Of a DNA stretch of 64,000 nt, positions 62,927 through 64,000 are shown piece after piece. The stretch covers positions 142,810-206,809 of the forward strand of contig JAFLLC010000029.1 of NCBI GenBank assembly GCA_019162745.1, read 5' to 3'. Positions within the stretch are counted from its first letter, which is position 1, and the number at the start of each line of letters is the position of its first letter. The position numbers and the translations under genes are program-made. Origin of the DNA: Deltaproteobacteria bacterium (GTDB taxonomy: Bacteria > Desulfobacterota > Desulfuromonadia > Geobacterales > Pseudopelobacteraceae). The notes beneath the pieces are model-generated. The model had not been told where the DNA came from. It made no database searches and worked only from the letters and a program-made list of their open reading frames with translations.

Positions 62927-64000
62927 CTACATCGTCTGCCCAAACTGATAGCGATTTCCTATGCTTTTCTGAAAAGAGCGCACTCCTTCCAGCGCGGCCT
63001 TCAGCCGTTCCTGTTCCATGCGGTTCAACCCTGCAAGGGTGATGCGGTTATCCGGCTGCCGCCCGGAATTGATTGCGTCAACCTGGGTACGCAGACAAAA
63101 ATGCACAAGCGCGTAAAAGCTTGCGGTAAGGTCGTCAGCTTCTTTTTGATCCAGCACTTCTTTTCTAACAAGTTGTTCGATCCTCTCTGCTGTTCCGGTT
63201 TCCTGAATTCCATTCCCCAGTGCGAGAATTTTAACCCCCTCGGTGATGGCAAAAATTCCCGCTTTCTTAAGATCGACCCGTCCGGCATGCTGGCCTTTTC
63301 CGGTCTGGATCTTTCCAAACCAACCAAGCGGCACGGCAAAGCGGAGCAGGTTGGCGGTCATATGGCCGAGATAGATTTCATTTCCCTGCAGTCTTCCGGC
63401 AACGTGCTCTTTCAGTTTCCGCTCCAGGGAAGGGTTACCGCTAAGCATGCGCAGGTCGGAGAACATACTGACATTCATGATGTTTTCCGGGGTTGGTATA
63501 GTGAACCAGCCATCCAGTACGGTGCGCCACTGACTGAGGCTGCGCCGCCACTGCTGGTTTTTTGCCATGATACCGCCGGGACATGATGGGACGCCGATGG
63601 CAATCAGACTGTCGATCAGGAGAATACTGAACTCCTCCAACTGATGAACATCCCCCGCTGCAAGATCGTCGGCATAAACCAGCGCGTTGTCCTGATCGGT
63701 TGTCAGCGTCTGTTCACTGCGCCCTTCGCTTCCCAGCACCACAAAGGCAAACTGTTCTGTCAGCCCGGCAAAGCGCTCCGCCCGTAACAGATCGAGTAAA
63801 CGGATCACAATCCGGTCATTCAGGTGGGCGATCAGGCGCACCATGTCCCGGATATGAACACCGGTGCCGATCAGGTGCCGGACCAGTTCCTGCACCCGCT
63901 GATGTAGACATTTCAGCTCTTCTACCGTTGGCGCTTCCTCAATCTCCCGCACCAACTGCTGCGGTGAACGGGCCTGGACACGCAGGATATCTGAATCGGT
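62927..64000 (-). CDS. DUF294-type putative nucleotidyltransferase (5' end outside window)
   Basis: The reading frame is open to the right edge, so the N-terminus is missing. About 357 residues are visible. The nucleotidyltransferase core shows GSEGRSEQTLTTDQDNALVY, the GS...DxD signature of the PII-uridylyltransferase-like DUF294 family, followed by a DUF294_C helical region (about 215-350). Full-length members often carry N-terminal cyclic-nucleotide-binding and CBS domains. The catalysed transfer and the target are not established for most members. It converges on dppC with a 60-bp gap. Confidence 0.85.
   Translation of the reverse strand, partial: TDSDILRVQARSPQQLVREIEEAPTVEELKCLHQRVQELVRHLIGTGVHIRDMVRLIAHLNDRIVIRLLDLLRAERFAGLTEQFAFVVLGSEGRSEQTLTTDQDNALVYADDLAAGDVHQLEEFSILLIDSLIAIGVPSCPGGIMAKNQQWRRSLSQWRTVLDGWFTIPTPENIMNVSMFSDLRMLSGNPSLERKLKEHVAGRLQGNEIYLGHMTANLLRFAVPLGWFGKIQTGKGQHAGRVDLKKAGIFAITEGVKILALGNGIQETGTAERIEQLVRKEVLDQKEADDLTASFYALVHFCLRTQVDAINSGRQPDNRITLAGLNRMEQERLKAALEGVRSFQKSIGNRYQFGQTM

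Noticed and set aside
1..64000. CRISPR arrays, insertion sequences, prophage genes and riboswitches
   Set aside because: Regularly spaced repeats, transposase or phage structural genes, and the c-di-GMP riboswitch core were looked for by eye and not found.

Overview
The window reads as a chromosomal segment of a Gram-negative, metabolically anaerobic deltaproteobacterium, most likely Geobacter-like (Desulfuromonadia). This is inferred from gene content, not from a database search: a eukaryotic-type citrate synthase, a rubrerythrin/desulfoferrodoxin oxygen-defence pair, LptF/LptG, LpxC and AsmA-like outer-membrane genes, two lactate-oxidation systems, and several c-di-GMP and chemotaxis signalling proteins. 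Coding density is high. I see no insertion sequence, prophage or CRISPR array. The only RNA gene recognised is one tRNA-Gln(UUG).

Layout. 1-3 kb: the C-terminally cut ParA-like ATPase, divergent from an SPFH/GYF_2 protein and an M24 peptidase. 3-8 kb: gltA, rbr, dfx, then lptF-lptG and a secreted IPT/TIG protein. 9-11.7 kb: an HpnN-like RND exporter on the minus strand. 11.8-16.1 kb: a CheB-CheR-PAS fusion and a PAS histidine kinase. 16.2-20.3 kb: two ABC-F translation factors around a small ParB/sulfiredoxin-like protein. 20.4-26.4 kb: an RhlB-like helicase, ispB, a TlpA-CcdA-VOC run, fbp and small proteins. 26.5-31.6 kb: comEC flanked by an HD-GYP response regulator and a GGDEF response regulator. 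31.8-36.1 kb: a tight hisS-ruvB-hda-(J-domain/LRR) operon. 36.2-39.6 kb: cvfB and a zinc-type ABC importer.

39.6-50 kb is a lactate block. On the minus strand lie the permease lctP, the glcD-glcF type D-2-hydroxyacid dehydrogenase, a GntR/FadR-type regulator, and an rfbC-MFS pair. Divergent from lctP are lutC and a lutB-lutA fusion. The shared 358-bp intergenic region carries four copies of ACCTGTT and two AATTGGT-type motifs. After the block come tRNA-Gln and ispE, then cysE, lpxC, a giant AsmA-like protein and a CNNM/CBS protein. The window ends with a TPR lipoprotein followed by a peptide ABC transporter binding protein and two permeases (no ATPases), and a truncated DUF294 nucleotidyltransferase.

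The structures least explained by ordinary annotation are: a ~90-bp G/C-rich dispersed repeat (three copies, one inverted); the J-domain/leucine-rich-repeat protein coupled to an Hda-like AAA protein; the YbiT-like ABC-F with a lysine-less second Walker A; the repeated ACCTGTT motif between the lactate operons; an extra soluble insert in LctP; and long G tracts inside two envelope genes.
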